Assembly: GCF_026745355.1 (NCBI RefSeq)
Contig: NC_079203.1
Span: forward strand, 39,218,492-39,282,491
Direction: 5' to 3'
Length of the DNA stretch: 64,000 nucleotides
Origin: Beta vulgaris subsp. vulgaris
Lineage: Eukaryota; Streptophyta; Magnoliopsida; Caryophyllales; Amaranthaceae
Of the stretch, positions 33,168-45,600 are shown in pieces. The translations under genes and the position numbers were made by a program. The notes under the pieces were generated by a model, which did no database searches, was not told where the DNA came from, and saw only the letters and a program-made list of their open reading frames with translations. Position 1 is the stretch's first letter, and the number at the start of each line of letters is the position of its first letter.

Positions 33168-34665
33168 TGGTAGGCGTGTCGCGCACCTATCAAAAGTAAA
33201 TTCCTAACTAACCTCCTAACTATATAGCAGGGCAAGTCAGGGTCGAATCCACAGGGACAAACAATATCAAACACTAGGTATCTTGACTCAATCTAACTAA
33301 ACAAGTGACAAACGATGATGGAAAGGATGATGAACTAAGACTAATGTTAAACTATGACAATTACTAGAAACACACAAGGTTTATCAATTAATTAAAACAT
33401 CTAGAATTAAGCGTCACCACTAGCATGACCAACACATGAATAATTTCCATCCCAAATAAACATAATCAACGGTTCAAGAGGAGTAATGCAACCTATAACT
33501 ACCAAAGACCTCTCCCGAGTACCAATGGCTACTCTAACCAAGCAAGCAAACCTACTCCCGTGGATTCATGCAAGAAAGAGACATTAAGCATAGCATTACA
33601 ATTAAATTCCTGGCAATCCTATCTAACTATTCCCATAGAGATATTCATACCATTGATTGAATCAACAAAACCATCTAGATTCAATTCCCATTGAAAACAA
33701 GATATATGGAGTCAAATCAAAATCATCTATCCCTAGTATGATAATGAGCATAAGAACAATCCAATCAAACAAGAACAATTGATCACATAAACATGGGATT
33801 AATGGAGGAATTCATGTATTAAATCATTGCTAGGTTTTAACTTAACCCTAGATTAATAGACTACTCACACATAATTGAAATAGCAAAACAAATAATAAAT
33901 AAATTGAAAGACATAATAGTAATAAAGCAAAAGAAGAGATTAGAAAAACTTATTCTTTACTTGAAGGAATCAAACTTGTAGAATTCAAGGTTCAATAATG
34001 GGATTTTCTCTCAAAAGCTCTCTAAAAAGTAATCCTCTATTCTCTAATAATGAAAAAGTCCCCAAAAGTATGTTTTTAAAACCTAATATATCGTTTACAT
34101 AAACTAAGAAAAAAATAATTAAAAGTCGCGGATTAAACCGAGCAGCAGAACGCGCGGTCGAGCGACATTATGCACGGGCGTGCATCAATATGCACGGGCA
34201 AGCAGAAAGTTGCTTGGGCGTGCGTGCAAAACAGAAGCTTTTGGTCGATTTTGTTACGCTTCTGCACGGGCAAGCGAGATCTCGCTTGGGCGTGCGCCTT
34301 GGTGCGTGGGCAAGCGAGATCTTGCTTGGGCGTGCACCTTGGAGCGTGGGCAAGCGGACTTCTGCTTGGTCCCGCAAAGAGGATAATCTTTGAAATCATC
34401 ATTCCTTTGACTCCAAAAGCACTCAAACTCATCTTCTCGCATCCGGAAACCGCCATCTAAACCATCTACGAGCCATATGAGCTCCTCCTAGTCACAATCG
34501 ACCTCAATAACCTGAAAATCACATGAAAAAACCCGAAAGTGTCTCGAAATAACACAATGGTTCAGAAGAGTGCCCAAATCATGCAATTAGACCTAATATG
34601 CACTAAAATCTTCATGAAAATGAGACTTAATACCTACCTATATGCAACTAAAAACCGACTTCTCA
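33168..34665 (-). repeat. 5' LTR of the pol-less element
   Basis: Matches the copy at 28416-29913 over the full 1498 bp with about 30 scattered differences. On the minus strand it is followed by five bases and then the 18-base primer-binding site at 33162-33145. It carries the same block of palindromic GGGCAAGC/GCTTGGGC units (34170-34375). Confidence 0.9.
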
Positions 34666-35487
34666 ATGGAGCAGGGGGTTCTCAGTCAACCGAAGGATCT
34701 AACTGGCTCTACAAGAAGCTTGATCTTCCCCTGTATTCCAGCAAAAATCCGGATGGGTGGATTCTGCACGCTGAACGGTATTTTAAGTTCTATCGGCTGT
34801 CGCCGGAGGAACGGCTGGAGGCCGCGGTGGTGGCACTGGAAGGTGACGCGCTTCTTTGGTTCCAGCGGGAACAGAGCCGGAAACCACTCGTCCAGTAGGA
34901 GGAGCTCCGGGATCTACTCCTTCGCCAGTTCCGACCAACCTCTTGTGGGTCATTGCATGAGCAGTGGCTTGACCACTCCCAGTCAACGACGGTGGTGGAT
35001 TACAGGAGAAAGTTCATTGAACTTCTCGCTCCTCTGACCGGAGTTTCCGAGGAAATTGCTAAAGGCTTGAGAGAAGATATAAGGGCTGAAGTGAGGCTTC
35101 TGGGCCCACAAACCTTGGACCATGCAATGGACTTATCCATTAAAGCTGAAGACAAATTGGGCCTTTATTCTACCCGAAAAACCCATCCATCTTTTAACCC
35201 ACACTCTAAATCCACCACTTATTCCTCTCACACGTATTCTTCCCCAAACTCCGCAAAAAGTATAGCCAATCATCCCCAAACCCATTCTCACACCTACCCC
35301 AACCTCTCCACTACTAGCAGCCCACGTTCGATCGCCCATAATACTTACCCCAAACCTTTGGGAGAAATGAAGAGGTTGAGTGAGAAAGAATTGCAGTATA
35401 AGCGAGAGAAGGGTTTGTGCTTCAAGTGTGATGATAAATGGAGTATTGGGCATAAATGTAAAAGAAGAGAGTTGAGTGTGCTGTTAT

Positions 35488-38370
35488 GTAATATCCCAAA
35501 ATTTTAAACATGTTTAAATAAATAATTAAGAAAGTTAAATCGTTCACTTAATAATTGTTTTAGTTAAGTAAGTCTAATTATGAACTATTTTATTTTTGAG
35601 CTTTTAAATAAACTAACTAATTCTATAAAATATTGTAATTGAAGAGTAAGATTACTAATAACACCTAAGTTAGTCACTTTTATTACAACAAAGGAAACTA
35701 ACCAAGTTTAAGCAAAATAATAAAAAAAAAAGAGAAAAAAAAAGAAACTCCCCCCAAACCCACGGTCAACACCCACCACCCACCTCTTTCCCCCATACAC
35801 TAATTTCACTTAATTGAACCACCATTAATCACCTACCATCTCCCCCTATCTCCTACTTGTCCCCTCTGCTAGCTTCCTATCAACAAAATCACCAATCATC
35901 ATCCTTCCACCTTCAACCTTTGTCTCCAAAAATCTGTCCATAAATACACAGAAGAAATGAGTTTCAATTACAAAACATAAAACCACAAGAAATCACAAAA
36001 AAATTTCTTCTCCTCTCGTTCCTTCTCTTTCTCCCCTATTTCGGATCTCACACCAGCACCACCACAAGCTGCCGTCAGCTCGCGCGATGCAAGACAGTCG
36101 CCGGTCACTGTTGCGGCACTCGCCGACCACCTGCAGCTCGCCGGAGCTTCACCTACATCTCGCGCACTCTCTCTCCTCCTCGTGCTCTCTCTCGTTGCTC
36201 CTCTTCACACGCTGCTGCTGCTGCTCGCTGCTCCTGTCGTTCTGCCGCCGCCAGAGCTCCGAATATCGACGGCCATCGCTGGTCTGTTCCCACCGCCGGC
36301 ATCCCGCGTCGTCATCTGCGCCGCTCGCCGGAGTTCGCCCTACCTGTGTTTTCGTCCCTGCTCAAGAGAGCAGAGGTATACCACCTCTTTTATTTTCATT
36401 TTTCCCTCTTAAAACTGATTTTCAAGTACTTTAATGATAGTTTACTTGTACCCTTTGTTAGTTAGTGTAAGTGGGTCTGAAAACTGATTTGCTTTAGTAA
36501 ACCAACTTAATGCAAGTGTTGCATGTTCCTTAGTTGGGCTCAAATCTGACTTTTAATTGTATTAGCTAAGCTATTTAGTATTAGATGGACAAATTGAGTT
36601 AAACTAAAGCTGATTTAGTATTCTATTAAGTTATATTGATTTAATTTATTAAGTTAAGTATAATGTTGGACTTATAATCTGATTTACTTAGCTAAATCAT
36701 CTAAGTTAATCTTGTTGTTTAATATATTGAGCTTTAGTGGACTGATTTAGTTAGTTTCATTAAACCACCTAACTTATTTACTAAAACTATTTTGGGCTAT
36801 GATTCAATATAACTAAGTTGCTTGAGTAACTAAAACTAATTAAAATAATTCATTAAGCTTGTTGTTATAATTGAGTTTAAGTTATGAGTACTTCACTAAT
36901 ACTTAAGTTCACTTATAATAATTAGTTACTTAACTTGTTAGTTTTTAAATGACTAAATAATATTAAAATAATGTTAATGGATCTATTATAACTTTAAACT
37001 TCATTAATTTATTAATGGACGACTAATTAGTTATTAACCATAAACTAGAATAACGATACGTTTTTCGAAAGGTTATATAATATGTAGAAATATAACTTTA
37101 ATGTTTCGATAATTTCTAAAAATATAGCTAATTGAGTTATTCATTAATTAGTTGTTAAAGAGTCACCTTAATTAAAAAGTTATTAACGATTAAGAAATAA
37201 TGACCTTTAAGGAGACCTTTACGACGTTATAATGACCGCTATGACCTTAATAAGCGCAAACTAATATTTAGGCTTAAAAGCTAAATAACGAAACGTTCAT
37301 TAATAAAATTATTCTTGAATAGATTAAGGAAGATAAAGGATATTACAAGCCTCCCCCGGCTATCAAGGTTATTAAGCAGGATTCCAGGTAACGTCTACTG
37401 CTAACACCCGCATTCCCCTTCAAAGTATGTTTTATGATCATGATTAATATTATGTTTTATATATGGATTGCGGGAAATGAAATGTTTTATGATGGTTATT
37501 ATGAGATGATGCTATGAAATGATGATGATGACGTTATGATGAAATGAAATAATATAATTATTCACGATGATGATGTTACTTAAAACCAATGAAACATGAT
37601 AAATTCAAGTGAAAGACGGTTCTTGACAGTATGATACGGGCACCGCAAGTGTCACCTATGTTGTGACCGCCTAACTTTTTTCTACGGGCACCGCAAGTGT
37701 CACCTATGTTGTGACCGCCTGACTGTTTTATGATACGGGCACCGCAAGTGTCACCTATGTTGTGACCGCCTGACTGTTTAAATGATACGGGCACCGCAAG
37801 TGGTGTCACCTATGATGTGACCGCCTGACTGTTATGTAATGGGAGACATCCCCTATGTTATGATGTACTGGCCAAGTTACCAAAGTAAAAGATATATGAT
37901 GATAAACATGATAAAGAAGATAAAGTAACCTGATATGATATGTTTGTGAAATGTTTTACTTATTCTCTCCTCCCTGTTTTTAACTAAAATGATGTGAAAT
38001 GAATTTACGATGTTAGAGTAGTATGTTATTGAGCCTCGGCTCACGACGTTTTGTTTTATGTTTTAGGTACCGATGGTGACAACGGGATGGCGTAGCAGTG
38101 AGGAATTAATTAATATCTAGTTTATATAAACTCTCATGGTTTTAATTTAAGTTTATGTCAAAACTCTAATTAGTAACTAAGTTTCTATTAATCAAGACTA
38201 ATGTTGGATCTATATTATGTTCATGTTATAAAATGTTTAAGTTTATGATTTTATGTCGCCTTGTATTTTCCTTATGGAAAGTACGGCGGTAACGCGCCGA
38301 CTATCTAGGTTCCACTGCTAATAATCGTTTAATTAACTTAACAACGATGATTAGAGGTCGGGACGTTACA
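35488..38370. mobile_element. 2.9-kb solo LTR, Tekay/Del-like
   Basis: It begins TGTAATATCCC and ends GGGACGTTACA, short inverted ends of the TG-CA type. TGTTA is duplicated at 35483-35487 and 38371-38375, and removing the segment rejoins the chromovirus gag-pol frame. Its length and its TGTAA(C)GTCCC tips match LTRs of the Tekay/Del gypsy lineage as I know them. There is no internal region, so this is a solo LTR left by recombination. The 115-codon Ser/Leu/Arg-rich ORF at 36087-36434 lies inside it and I do not call it a gene. Confidence 0.85.
37615..37835. repeat. Tandem repeat of about 56-60 bp inside the solo LTR
   Basis: Four units share GGGCACCGCAAGTG, GTCACCTATGTTGTGACC and GCCTGACTGTT. 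The GTCACCTATGTTGTGAC core is nearly palindromic. It is followed by GAGACATCCCCTATG-type sequence. Confidence 0.85.
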
Positions 38371-38375
38371 TGTTA

Positions 38376-41300
38376 GCCCAGGGAGATGAGGATGATGGGT
38401 ATGATCCAGGTAGTGAGATAATGGAGAATCTGGTCGAAGAAGAAAAGGACCCCCCTCAACCCGAAATTTATTTGAATTTCGTGATGGGACTTACTAGTCC
38501 AAAGACTCTAAAAATGAAGGGCCAGATTGATGGGCATGAAGTAATTGTGATGGTGGATCCGGGGGCCACCCACAATTTCATTTCCACCACCACAGTTAGA
38601 GAATTACACATTCCGGTGACGCCGTCTCAATCCTTTGGAGTCTCACTTGGAACTGGATAAGCTGTCCAAGGGGAAGGAGAATGCGAGGCGGTAGTTCTCG
38701 AACTACAAGGGGTCACGGTGGTGGAGGATTTCCTTCCCCTGCAACTTGGCAACTCTGATTTAATTTTGGGTATACAGTGGCTGGAGAAATTGGGTACTAT
38801 GTCGACTAATTGGAAAACACAGATTATTAAGTTCCAATTAAGGGGACAACAGGTGGTTTTGAAGGGAGACCCCTCTTTGGGACGCACACTCATCTCACTC
38901 AAAGCCATGTTGAAAACGTTAAAAGGGGAGGGCGACGGATTTGTGGTCGAACTCAATGTCATGGAGGGTCTAGAGGTCACTGCCCAAGAAGACTTTATTT
39001 CCCACGCTCCTCCATTTTTACAACACTTGCTGCAGCTGCACAGCCAAGTCTTCCAGGCCCCAGAAGGCCTTCCGCCGCAAAGGGGGCATGAGCATTCCAT
39101 TGTACTTAAAGACGGCACTGACCCGGTTAGCATTCAAACCTACAAATACCCTCATTTCCAGAAGACGGAGATTGAGAATCTCATCCATGACATGTTGAAA
39201 GCAGGTATCATACAACCTTCTCATAGTCCATTTTCGAGTCCTGTGTTGTTGGCTAAAAAGAAGGATGGCTCTTGACGTTTTTGTATTGACTATCGGGACT
39301 TAAACAAGGTTACCGTGCCTGATAAATTCCCTATTGCCGTGATTGATGAGCTGTTGGATGAGCTACATGGTGCTACCATTTTTTCTAAACTCGACCTCAA
39401 ATCGGGTTATCACCAAATAAGGATGCGAAAAGAAGATATTACCAAAACCGCGTTTCGGACTCATGAGGGTCATTACGAATTTTTGGTCATGCCATACGGT
39501 CTGACCAACGCACCTGCGACTTTTCAGGCTCTGATGAACGAAGTTTTTCGGCCATTCCTACGGAAATTCGTTCTAGTGTTTTTTGATGATATATTGGTGT
39601 ATAGCGACTTGCAAGAGCAACATGCCCTACATTTGCAGCAGGTTTGGAGGTCTTACACTCACAGAAATTGGTAGCTAATGGCAAAAAATGTGAGTTCAGT
39701 CAGCATCAAGTAGCATACTTGGGCCACATTATCTCGGCTCAAGGAGTAGCCGTGGACCAAGCCAAAATTCAGGCCATGCTGAATTGGCTAATCCCTACAT
39801 CTCTTAAAGAACTCAGAGGATTCTTAGGATTAACGGGTTATTATCGAAAATTTATTCGGGGCTATGCTGAGTTAGCATCCCCTCTCACAGACCAGTTAAA
39901 GAAGGATGCCTTCAGATGGTCAGAAGTAGCAACCACATCCTTCCGAGCACTTTAACAGGCCATGACTACAGCCCCGGTTTCAGGACTGCCAGATTTCAAC
40001 CTCCCGTTCACAGTGGAATCTGACGCTTCTAGCTATGGAGTTGGGGCCGTGCTGCTGTAGCAGGCCCATCCTATAGCCTACTTCAGTAAGGTTTTGGGCC
40101 CGCGAGCAAGACTTAAGTCTATATACGAGAAGGAGCTCATGGCAATCGTTTTGGCTATTCTTAAGTGGAAGCACTACCTTTTGGGGAAGAAATTTGTGAT
40201 CAAAACCGATCAAAAAAGTCTGAAACACTTAATGGAGCAGCGGGAAATTGGTGCAGATTACTAGAAGTGGGTGAGCAAGATTATGGGGTTCAATTTTGAT
40301 GTGGTCTATAAAACTGGAGCTTCGAACCGAGTGGCTGATGCCCTTTCTCGTGACTTTGCTAGTACCATGGAGCTGGGCACCTTGACCACAACTTGTGGCG
40401 TAACTTGGCAGTCGTTACAGACACAAATTAAGGACGATCCTTTCATTAAAGGCATCACAGATGATATGGCTGCCAATAAACCTGCTCCCAAAGGCTATAC
40501 GCTTCACCATGGCACCTTGAAGTACAAGGGCAGGTTATTGGTCCCAAAAAACTCAGCCCTTATTCCTATTCTTCTCCAAGAATATCACGACTCGCCGCTT
40601 GGTGGCCATTCCGGTGACATTAGAACTTATCAGCGATTGGCTCATGAATGGTTTTGGCAGGGGATGCGAAAAACAGTCACAAATTACGTGCACTTGTGCG
40701 CCTCCTGCAAGCAGCACAAATATTCCACTCTTAGTCCTGCGGGACTTTTACAACCCCTGCCATCCCATCTCAGGTGTAGGAGGACCTCTCGATGGACTTT
40801 GTGGAAGGGTTACCCAAGTCTAATGGGGTAGATTCGATTTTGTGGTCGTGGAACGACTCAGTAAATATGGCCATTTCATTGCCCTGAAGCACCCGTTTAC
40901 TGCTCCTTCAGTAGATGCAATTTTCATCTCTGAAATTGTTCGCCTACATGGATTTCTCGTCTCCATAGTCTCTGATCGTGACAAGGTTTTTATGAGTATC
41001 TTCTGGAGGGAATTGTTCCGCTTACAAGGCACCCAACTCAAGCGTAGTACCGCTTATCACCCTCAATCAGATGGCCAAACAGAAGTGGTCAACAAAAGTT
41101 TAGAGACTTTCCTCCGTTGTTTTGTCAACGATAAACCTCGGAGCTGGACGTCTTAGTTAACTTGGGCTGAATATTGGTACAACACATCCTTCCATGTGTC
41201 CATTCAATGCACCCCATTTACGGCATTGTATGGCCGTGACCCACCTTCACTCATCAAATGTGAGAAGGGCAGTACCAATGTGGCTAACTTGGAAGATTCT

Positions 41301-41914
41301 CTACTTGAACGGGATGCAGTTTTGGATAACATCAAAGCCCACTTGTTACGTGCACAACAAAGGATGAAAACTCAGGAAGATGCCAAATGAAGGGAGTTGG
41401 TTTTGGAGGTAGGGGATATGGTCTACTTAAAATTACAGCCTTACTGGCAGAAGTCTCTTAGCCACAGGCTGTTTTGTAAGTTAGCTGCTCGCTTTTATGA
41501 GCCCTATGAAGTTCTGGAGAAGATTGGCTCTATGGCATATAAGCTGCTCCTACCCCCCACGGCTCGCATTCATAATGTGTTTCATGTGTCGCAGTTAAAG
41601 AAGGCCTTGGTCCTACTCAATCTACTTCTCCTTTCCCACCTCACATAACTGTTGACCTCACTTTGGAAGCTGTACCAGAGAGAGTTCTGGGGGTCAGATC
41701 AACTGCTAGTGGCACTGAAGTCCTCATTCAATGGCAGCACCTCCCTCCTACTGAAGCCACGTGGGAAGAATTCCAGGCTCTAGATGCCAGGTTTCCTGTT
41801 TTCGACCTTGAGGACAAGGTGGAAGTTTGGGTGCGGGGTAGTGCAAGGAATCAACCAAGACCGCCCACTCTAATTACATATGCAAGAAAATATCCCAGGA
41901 GGGTAAATCAGTAA
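38376..41914 (+). pseudogene. Chromovirus pol with chromodomain, inactivated
   Basis: Domains in order: protease with MVDPGATHNFIS (near 38550; DSGA is usual); RT with [34 protein letters not shown] and the FFDDILVYS catalytic box (near 39575); RNase H with [16 protein letters not shown] and ALSRD (about 40010-40350); integrase with the HHCC zinc region HDSPLGGHSG...CASCKQHK (40590-40725) and [15 protein letters not shown] (41045-41090); then a chromodomain with LIQWQHLPPTEATWEEF (41720-41775). The chromodomain places it among chromoviruses, which target marked chromatin. In-frame stops occur near 38660, 39274, 39954, 40060, 40263, 41155 and 41388. Frameshifts lie near 39640 and 40770-40850. 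The C-terminal ORF overlaps the 3' LTR by about 70 bp. Confidence 0.9.
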
Positions 41915-42193
41915 AAGAATGCAAAGAGGTTGCAATGTCAGAGTTAGTTATTTGCTGAGGCTAAATATGTAAATAGTTGCTGAGTGTCTGGAAGTTTCTG
42001 TAATTAGAATAATATAAATAGAAAGGTTATGTGTCTGAGAGGACATGAAAAGAATTGAGTAGAGAGATAAGTAGTGGGAGGGACTCACCCTCTCGAAAGT
42101 ATGAGAGTTGTATTGGGTAATTTTACTCTGAATTTATCTATACAACTTACTATCCTTGGCTCCATTTTCTCTATTAACAGAGGGTCTCTAGCA
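41842..42193 (+). repeat. 3' LTR of the chromovirus
   Basis: Second 352-bp copy, TGCAAGGAATC to TCTCTAGCA, preceded by a purine-rich tract (AAGGTGGAAGTTTGGGTGCG) and followed by the AGATG duplication. About 17 differences from the 5' LTR by eye, near 95 percent identity. Confidence 0.9.
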
Positions 42194-42616
42194 AGATGCA
42201 ACTAAAAAAAGTGAAATATGAATGTAAACCTGTGTTCAATTCAGATTGCAGGGGATTGTCACACTATGGAACAATGTTGACAAAAGAGGTATGAAATTCC
42301 TCAGAAGAAGGTGGTGCCAACGAAGGTGTGGAGGAAGAAAATCACTGACGTTGTGGGAACTAAGGAAGGGGGCAGTGACCACGTGCTAGGGCCTGATAAC
42401 AATCTAAGCATTATAGCTAATATTGCAGCTTCCATTCGTGAAATGCGAAATGTGAATAAAGAGGGTAGTTCAAGCAATGAAAGTGAGAGTATGGAGACAC
42501 AACACATGAATCATACAGAGGGGCAGGAGGCTAATAATGAGCAAGTGAAGTACCCACGAGATACTGCAGATCAAGATAGATGCATAACACAGGGAGGGGG
42601 GTGGTTATCCCACCTC

Positions 42617-45600
42617 ATGGATAAGTTAGGTTTTTGGAATGTGAGAGGATTGAATAGTCCTAATAAACATAATAAGATCAAATGGTTCTTGAACCATTAC
42701 TCTATAGGGATATTTAGTCTTCTTGAAACCAAGGTGAAGGTTGTGAACTTCCCTAAGGTGTTATCAGGTATTTGTTCTAATTGGAGTATTGTGACTAATT
42801 TACAAAGTCACAAAGAGGGTGTATTTGGATCATTTAATTAGCAGCCTAAGAGGTTTTATGTGAATATTATTGAGTGTAATGCACAATATATTCATTGTAA
42901 GGTTTCTCATATTGTTACTGGGAAATGTTCTACTAGACTGTTGTCTTTGGGTTCAATGAAGTAGGGAAAAGAAGGCATCTATAGAGGAACCTGGTGAGGA
43001 TCAAAGGCAATGTGATGGGTCCCTGGATCATTAGGGGAGATTTTAACAGTGTGCTTAATCTTCATGAGATAATAGGGTCGAGCAGTCACTTTGGAGGAGG
43101 TTGAAAAGACTTTATACAATGTATACGGGCATGTGAAATGAATAATTTGAGTTTTATTGGGCCTGTATTTTCATGGTCCAATAAACAAGAAGTGAAAGTA
43201 GGGTGTGCTCTAAAATAGACAGAGTAATAGAGAATGATGCCTGGATAACTACATTTCCTAATGCTAACATCACCTTCCTTCTTGAGGGATGTTCTGATCA
43301 CAATCCATGTGTGGTTAATCTGGATAGTATGTTGAGTCCAAGGTCTAAACCATTTCGTTTTTTCAATATGTGGACTGAGGATAATGAGTTCATGCCAAAG
43401 GTGCAAGAAGTTTGGCAAGAGGATGTGAGAGGGGTCAACATGTATAAGGTGGTTCATAAATTGAAGAAGCTGAAAGGTGTGTTGAAAGAGTTGAACATAA
43501 ATAAATTTTCTGATGTGGAGAATTCTGCAGAGAATGCATATAAGAAGATGATTGATTTGCAAAATAAATTGCAGAATGATCCTCGGAATAGGGAGTTACA
43601 TAGAAAGAAGAGAGAAGCTTATAATGAGTATGAAGAGATGAATAGAGCTAGAATGAGTTTTTTAAAGCAGAAGGTGAAGCAACAATAAATTAAAGGAGGA
43701 GATGCAAATACTGCATACTTCCATGCTTGTTTGAAAAAGAGAAGGGATCAAAATCACATTTATAGAATCAAGAAATGAGGGGTGAATGGCAAGAAGAGCT
43801 TGATGACATTGACAAAGCATTTATGGAGTATTATGAGATTTTGCTGGGGATTGTTGATGATTCTACTGACTGTGTTAGTAACACAATAATTAAGGAAGGA
43901 GCAGTTTTATCCGAAGATCATCAGTGGGATCTGGTCAAGATTTTACAGGTGAAGATGTGAGAAGTGCATTGTTTGAAATAGAAGATAATAAGGCCCCTGG
44001 CCTTGATGGGTAGAACAATTGTCTCTTCAAGAAGTCTTGGGATTACATTGTCCATGATATCATAGCAGTAGTGCTAGAATTCTTCCAATCTGGTAAGATT
44101 CTTAAACAAATCAATGCAATAAATTTTTGTTTGAATCCTAAGTGTGGTCAACCTGGTGATGTGACTCAATTCAGGCCTATTACATGTTGTAATGTTTTGT
44201 ATAAAATCATCTCAAAAATGATTTGTTCAAGGCTGAAAAGAATTCTTCCTGATATTGTAGATCCTGTACAAAGTGCATTTGTTGAGGAACAGCGTAATAA
44301 TGCATAACATCTTAGTGTGTTAGGAGTCACGACATGCTAAAATAATATAAGAGAAAGAATGGATCATCAAGGTGTACATTGAAAATAGTGCTAAAGAAAG
44401 CATATGATTCTGTCAATTGGGACTTCATTAGAAACCTGTTGATGGCATTGAAATTTCCTTTGAAATTTGTGAACTAGATAATGGCATGCCTTTCCACTCC
44501 CCTTTTTTCTCTTAGAATCAATGGATGACTTATTGGCTTCTTGAAAGGGAAAAAAGGGTTGAAATAAGGTGATCATGTATCCCAACCCGGTGTTTGTGTT
44601 AGTGATGGAGTATTTTACTAGGGTATTGAAGAAAATGATCCAGAGAAATAGATTTCAGTATCACTACAATTGTGTTCAGATGAAATAGACTCATTTGATA
44701 TTTGCAGACGATCTAATGTTGTTTTGCAAGGGTGATGTGCAGCCTGTGAGCTTATTTGTGAGATCCCTTAATACATTCTCTCAGGCCTCAGAGATTCGTG
44801 TAAATAAAGAAAAGTCTGCAGTGTACTTTGGTAATGTTCCTGAGGAGATGCAAAGGAGGATTCTTCAAGTGTCAGGGTTCCAAGAGGTGTGTTTCCATTT
44901 AGGTATCTTGGGGTACCAATCACTGCTAGGAGAATCGCGAAAGATGATTGTGACATGCTGTTGATAGAATTATGAGAAGAATCCTATGCTGTAGCTCAAG
45001 ACATTTGTCTTATGCTGCAAGAATAGTACTTGTAAACTCTGTTTTGTTGAGTATTCACACTTACTGGGCGCATGTATTCTTGCTCCCAAAAAGTGTTCTA
45101 GACAAAATTGTGCAAATCTGCAGATCATTTCTCTAGGATGGTAAGGTAATCTTAAATACATCCCCTATGTGGCTTAGAGATGGGTTTGTAGACCTAAACA
45201 AATAGGAGGTTTAGGAGTGAGAGAGTGCCATACCTGGAATATTGCTGCAATAGGTAAATATGTTTGGCAGATTGCTCAAAAGGAGGATTTACTTTGGATT
45301 AAATGGGTTCATAATGTATATATGAAAGAGCAGGATTATTGTGATTATAAACCCCCACCTACAACTAGTTAGGTATGAAGGTTAATATGCAAGGTAAAAG
45401 ATGTGATGAAACCTGCCTACACAGGAAACAAATGGCTAGATTATGGGAAGGGCTACACTGCCAAAGATGGTTACAAATGGTTGACAGATCAAAGAGACAA
45501 GGTGCCTTGGTATCATTGAGTTTGGAATACTTCTAATCAACCCAATTGCCCATTTATAAGCTGGCTTGTTGCACTTAACAAGCTCAGAACAAGAGTAAAA

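Larger units (their letters stand above)
28416..34665 (-). mobile_element. Pol-less Athila-like LTR element (TR-GAG type)
   Basis: Two 1498-bp LTRs (28416-29913 and 33168-34665) and a 5-bp target duplication ATGGA (28411-28415, 34666-34670) define a 6250-bp element oriented on the minus strand. The primer site TGGCGCCGTTGCCGGGGA (33162-33145) is the type known from Athila/Tat-group gypsy elements. The inside encodes gag and only the first part of protease. RT, RNase H and integrase are absent and are replaced by about 1.2 kb of non-coding DNA. The LTRs differ by roughly 30 positions by eye, about 98 percent identity, so this insertion is younger than its host chromovirus. It must have moved with enzymes supplied in trans. 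Confidence 0.9.
27980..35487 (+). pseudogene. Chromovirus gag, interrupted by a nested element
   Basis: The gag frame starts at an ATG at 27980 (MVGPSHSQRIDQLEFDF) and runs to 28415, where the pol-less element is inserted. It resumes at 34671 with GSNWLYKKLDLPLYSSKNPD and ILHAERYFKFY, a retrotransposon gag domain. The zinc knuckle CFKCDDKWSIGHKC (CX2CX4HX4C) lies near 35417-35460. In-frame stops are seen at 28121 (TAG), 28258 (TAG) and 34897 (TAG). The frame is then cut at 35488 by the solo LTR, after which RELSVLL continues as AQGDEDDG at 38376. Confidence 0.85.
27591..42193 (+). mobile_element. Full-length Ty3/gypsy chromovirus with two nested insertions
   Basis: Two 352-bp LTRs (27591-27942 and 41842-42193) begin TGCAAGGAATC and end TCTCTAGCA. 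The target duplication AGATG lies at 27586-27590 and 42194-42198. Between them, after removing the inserts at 28416-34665 and 35488-38370, gag, protease, RT, RNase H, integrase and a C-terminal chromodomain follow in gypsy order. Without its inserts the element is about 5.4 kb. By eye the LTRs differ at about 17 positions. Frameshifts and stops inactivate the coding region. Confidence 0.92.

Noticed and set aside
36087..36434. 115-codon Ser/Leu/Arg-rich ORF
   Set aside because: It is fully inside the solo LTR and low in complexity. It could be part of the LTR's transcribed leader, but nothing supports a protein.
37615..37835. Regular direct repeats that resemble a CRISPR array
   Set aside because: Units are contiguous tandem repeats inside a plant LTR with no unique spacers and no cas genes.
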